A stretch of DNA of 6,457 bases from NCBI GenBank assembly GCA_934511545.1, contig CAKSWM010000085.1, forward strand, positions 1 through 6,457, in the 5' to 3' direction. This document shows, one piece after another, positions 4,554-6,457 of the stretch. Each line of letters opens with the position of its first letter. Position 1 is the stretch's first letter. This DNA comes from an uncultured Oscillospiraceae bacterium (lineage in GTDB: Bacteria; Bacillota; Clostridia; Oscillospirales; Oscillospiraceae). The position numbers were made by a program, and so were the translations under genes. Below the pieces are notes generated by a model. That model ran no database searches, was not told the origin of the DNA, and saw only the letters and a program-made list of their open reading frames with translations.

Positions 4554-5386
4554 TGTTCGGATTCGTTATTGCGAACACGCCGGCGCTGTCCGACGATGAA
4601 AGGCGGAAATACAGGGCAGCCTACTGCGGGCTGTGCCGCGCGCTGCGTCTGCGTTCCGGCAGTCTCTCACGGCTTACGCTCAACTACGACATGACCTTTC
4701 TTGTCCTCGTCCTCAGCTCTATCTATGAGGACGAGGGCACTTTCGGCGAGGAGCGCTGCTTCGCTCATCCCGCAAAGCGGCATGAATACTGGCACAGCGA
4801 TTTCACCGATTATGCGGCGGATATGAATATCGCGCTTGCATATTATGACTGCCTTGACAACTGGCGTGACGAACACAGTCCCGCGGCTTTCGCCTCCGCG
4901 CGCTTTCTGCGCAGCCGGTTCGAGGCCGCTGCTTCCCGCCGGCCCCGCCAGTGCGATGTAATACGCGAGTGTCTCGGCGAGATCTCCGCCGCCGAGGAAC
5001 GGCGCGCCCCCTCTCCCGATATCTGCGCCAACAGCTTCGGCCGTCTTATGGGCGAGCTGTTTGCCGGTACCGGCGGCATATGGAGCGGACGTCTGCGTTC
5101 ATTCGGCGAGGCTCTAGGCAGATTCATCTACATCATGGACGCCTGCGTTGACTATACGCGCGACATAAAGCACGGCAGCTACAATCCCCTTGTGCTCATG
5201 TCCGGACCGGACGCTGACGAGAACGCGCTCCAAAGAATACTCAATATGCTTATCGGCGACTGCGCTCTTGAGTTCGAAAAGCTTCCGATGACCCAGGACC
5301 TTGGCATACTTCGGAACGTTCTGTACTCCGGAGTATGGTTGAGATACGAGCTGGAAAAGAAAAAGCGAGGTGCGGCAAATGACTGA
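4553..5386 (+). CDS. DUF5685 family protein
   Basis: A 277-residue, mostly alpha-helical protein that I recognise as DUF5685, a family of unknown function common in Clostridia. The family signature MFGFV at the start and YRAAYCGLCRAL (20-31) are present. Cysteines C25 and C28 with C69-x2-H72-P form a plausible metal site. Two acidic clusters follow: D99-x2-D102-x3-D106-E107 (in YYDCLDNWRDE) and D196-x3-D200-x3-D204 in MDACVDYTRDIKHGSYNPL. GRLMGELFAG (163-172) lies between them. The two Asp-rich motifs on helices recall all-alpha isoprenoid synthases such as phytoene/squalene synthase, but this is my comparison, not an established relation. There is no signal peptide or clear membrane segment. 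The start overlaps the previous stop by one base (TGATG), and the stop overlaps the J-domain gene by 8 bp. Confidence 0.88.
   Translation: MFGFVIANTPALSDDERRKYRAAYCGLCRALRLRSGSLSRLTLNYDMTFLVLVLSSIYEDEGTFGEERCFAHPAKRHEYWHSDFTDYAADMNIALAYYDCLDNWRDEHSPAAFASARFLRSRFEAAASRRPRQCDVIRECLGEISAAEERRAPSPDICANSFGRLMGELFAGTGGIWSGRLRSFGEALGRFIYIMDACVDYTRDIKHGSYNPLVLMSGPDADENALQRILNMLIGDCALEFEKLPMTQDLGILRNVLYSGVWLRYELEKKKRGAAND
5367..5370 (+). promoter_or_regulatory. Ribosome binding site deciding the J-protein start
   Basis: GAGG lies 8 nt before ATG 5379, still within the DUF5685 gene. The in-frame GTG at 5370 overlaps this site, so it cannot be the start that the site serves. The conserved J-domain opening 'DPYTVLGV' also fits ATG 5379. 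Confidence 0.7.
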
Positions 5387-6050
5387 CCCCTATACCGTTC
5401 TCGGCGTCTCACACGACGCCGGTGACGAGGAAATCAAAAAAGCATACCGCACTCTCGCAAAGAAATATCATCCCGACCTCCATCCGGGAGATGAAGCCGC
5501 CGCAAAAAAAATGAACGAGATAAACGCCGCCTATGACCAGATCAAGGACGCCCAGGCCCGTGCCGAATACGCCGCCGGGAAGAGCGGCTCCGCCTATGGC
5601 GGCTATGGCCCGTCCGGCGCCCAGTACGACCCGTGGAGCGGCTTTTACAATTACGGACGGCAGAGATCATATTCGCAGGACAGCAGCGAGCCCTCGGGAG
5701 TCCGTGCCGCGCGCAATTATATCGCGGCCGCCCACTATGCCGAGGCGCTCAACGCACTCTCCGGCGTTGAAGCTTCACAGCGCGGCGGCAGCTGGTACTA
5801 TTACAGCGCGATCGCAAACTACCGGACCGGCAACAGGATCACGGCGCTCGAGCACGCGCAGACCGCATGCTCCATCGAGCCGGATAACGAAGAATATCAC
5901 ATGCTGCTGGAGCAGATACAGTACGGCGGAAATGTATACGCCACGGCCAGAACAGGCTTTCCCATGGCCGGCGGCGACATGTATAAGCTGTGTATCGGCC
6001 TGTGCGCGGCAAACATTCTGTGCCGGTATCTTCCCTTCTGCGGATGCTGA
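5379..6050 (+). CDS. J-domain co-chaperone with TPR-like region and Cys-rich tail
   Basis: A 223-residue type III J-protein. Residues 3-65 form a complete J domain: DPYTVLGV, helix II EEIKKAYRTLAKKYHPD with the HPD triad at 31-33, and helix III with AAKKMNEINAAYDQI. The HPD loop stimulates ATP hydrolysis by DnaK/Hsp70. A Gly/Tyr/Ser-rich linker follows (about 67-105), then paired helices resembling tetratricopeptide repeats (about 108-180; ARNYIAAAHYAEALNAL and YYYSAIANYRTGNRITALEHA). The tail from about 200 is short, hydrophobic and cysteine-rich: C205, C209, C215, C221 and C223, in CIGLCAANILCRYLPFCGC. There is no zinc-finger or substrate-binding domain of true DnaJ, so this is a specialised partner and not the housekeeping chaperone. 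It overlaps DUF5685 by 8 bp, which suggests its client is one of the two upstream proteins. No convincing terminator follows in the 60 bp before the convergent gene. Confidence 0.92.
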   Translation: MTDPYTVLGVSHDAGDEEIKKAYRTLAKKYHPDLHPGDEAAAKKMNEINAAYDQIKDAQARAEYAAGKSGSAYGGYGPSGAQYDPWSGFYNYGRQRSYSQDSSEPSGVRAARNYIAAAHYAEALNALSGVEASQRGGSWYYYSAIANYRTGNRITALEHAQTACSIEPDNEEYHMLLEQIQYGGNVYATARTGFPMAGGDMYKLCIGLCAANILCRYLPFCGC

Positions 6051-6110
6051 AAAGCAGGCCGTTAAAGCGTCCCTGTCAGCAATATCTGTTATCCGGCACA
6101 GACGTCTTCC

Positions 6111-6457
6111 TCACATGTAACTAACAAAATCCTTTTCGATCAGTTCATACTCAACCGAAGACTGAAGACGGCCCAGTTGATCTTTCCATGAGTCAATGTT
6201 AGTTCGTACCTTTTGAAAACCAAGTGATTCGTAAACATGCTGTGCTCTTGTGTTCGTCAAGTTAGTATTAAGGACGATTTTGGAATAACCGCTTCTGAAC
6301 AGCCAATCAATCAGCATACTCAAAACCTTTCTGCCGACACCACGGTTCTGGCAATCGGTTTCGCATATCTTAATACCGATTTCTGCGGCACCATCCTCTG
6401 CATTGCGGTAATTGCATTCGCCAATCAGACGGTTGCCTTCCTCAATGACCATACAGC
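6111..6457 (-). CDS. GNAT-family N-acetyltransferase, 5' end missing
   Basis: The minus-strand frame is open from the window edge to a TGA stop at 6111-6113. The first visible ATG (6450-6452) is probably internal, because a further in-frame codon precedes it and the sequence there (MVIEEGNRLIGECNYR) corresponds to the central beta strands of the fold. About 115 residues are visible of a usual 150-180. Motif A is CQNRGVGRKVLSMLIDWLF, with core Q-N-R-G-V-G for acetyl-CoA, and motif B is NTRAQHVYESLGFQKV, the standard 'N-x-x-A-x-x-x-Y-x-x-x-G-F' pattern. It acetylates an unknown amine or small molecule. GC is near 42% on the lines I counted, well below the adjacent operon, which may mean separate origin. 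It is convergent with the J-protein gene. Confidence 0.9.
   Translation of the reverse strand, partial: CMVIEEGNRLIGECNYRNAEDGAAEIGIKICETDCQNRGVGRKVLSMLIDWLFRSGYSKIVLNTNLTNTRAQHVYESLGFQKVRTNIDSWKDQLGRLQSSVEYELIEKDFVSYM

Noticed and set aside
1..6457. CRISPR array, tRNA, rRNA, insertion sequence, attachment site or toxin-antitoxin pair
   Set aside because: I looked for regular repeats, cloverleaf-like arms, transposase or integrase motifs and small paired genes, and saw none.

Overview
The window looks like a stretch of chromosome from a moderately GC-rich anaerobic Firmicute, most likely a Clostridia member of the Oscillospiraceae/Ruminococcaceae type. This is inferred from the gene families (carbohydrate-type solute-binding protein, family 4 uracil-DNA glycosylase, DUF2156 plus acetyltransferase, DUF5685 next to a J-domain protein), from AT-rich sigma-A-like promoters beside roughly 60% GC coding sequence, and from classical intrinsic terminators. 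No CRISPR array, tRNA, rRNA, IS element or phage gene is visible.

Layout from left to right. (1) 1-171 is the 3' end of a secreted solute-binding protein gene. It is followed by a gene-free stretch (172-590) holding four tandem plus-strand hairpins, the last with a 7-T tail. (2) 641-1135 (minus) is a stand-alone gene for a small polytopic membrane protein. It has its own terminator (592-619), a strong SD and a consensus-like promoter (1203-1231), and is more AT-rich than its surroundings. (3) 1511-3888 (plus) is a three-gene transcription unit: family 4 uracil-DNA glycosylase, a DUF2156 protein (MprF C-terminal-like acyltransferase fold) and a large GNAT-type acetyltransferase, the last two abutting exactly. 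A strong terminator at 4016-4060 closes it. A good promoter just upstream of that terminator suggests a short independent transcript of about 93 nt.

(4) 4149-6050 (plus) is a tightly coupled three-gene operon with its own promoter: a two-TM zinc-ribbon protein, a DUF5685 protein with a Cys/His cluster and two Asp-rich motifs, and a J-domain protein with TPR-like helices and a cysteine-rich tail. Start and stop codons overlap at both junctions. This cassette is the best candidate for an undescribed system: a membrane-associated, probably metal-binding module with a dedicated Hsp70 co-chaperone. (5) 6111-6457 (minus) is the 3' part of a small, AT-richer GNAT acetyltransferase gene convergent to the operon; its 5' end lies outside the window.

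Functionally, region 3 joins DNA repair with two acyl-transfer proteins of unknown substrate, and region 4 probably works as one unit at the membrane. Both statements come from gene order and motifs, not from any experiment.
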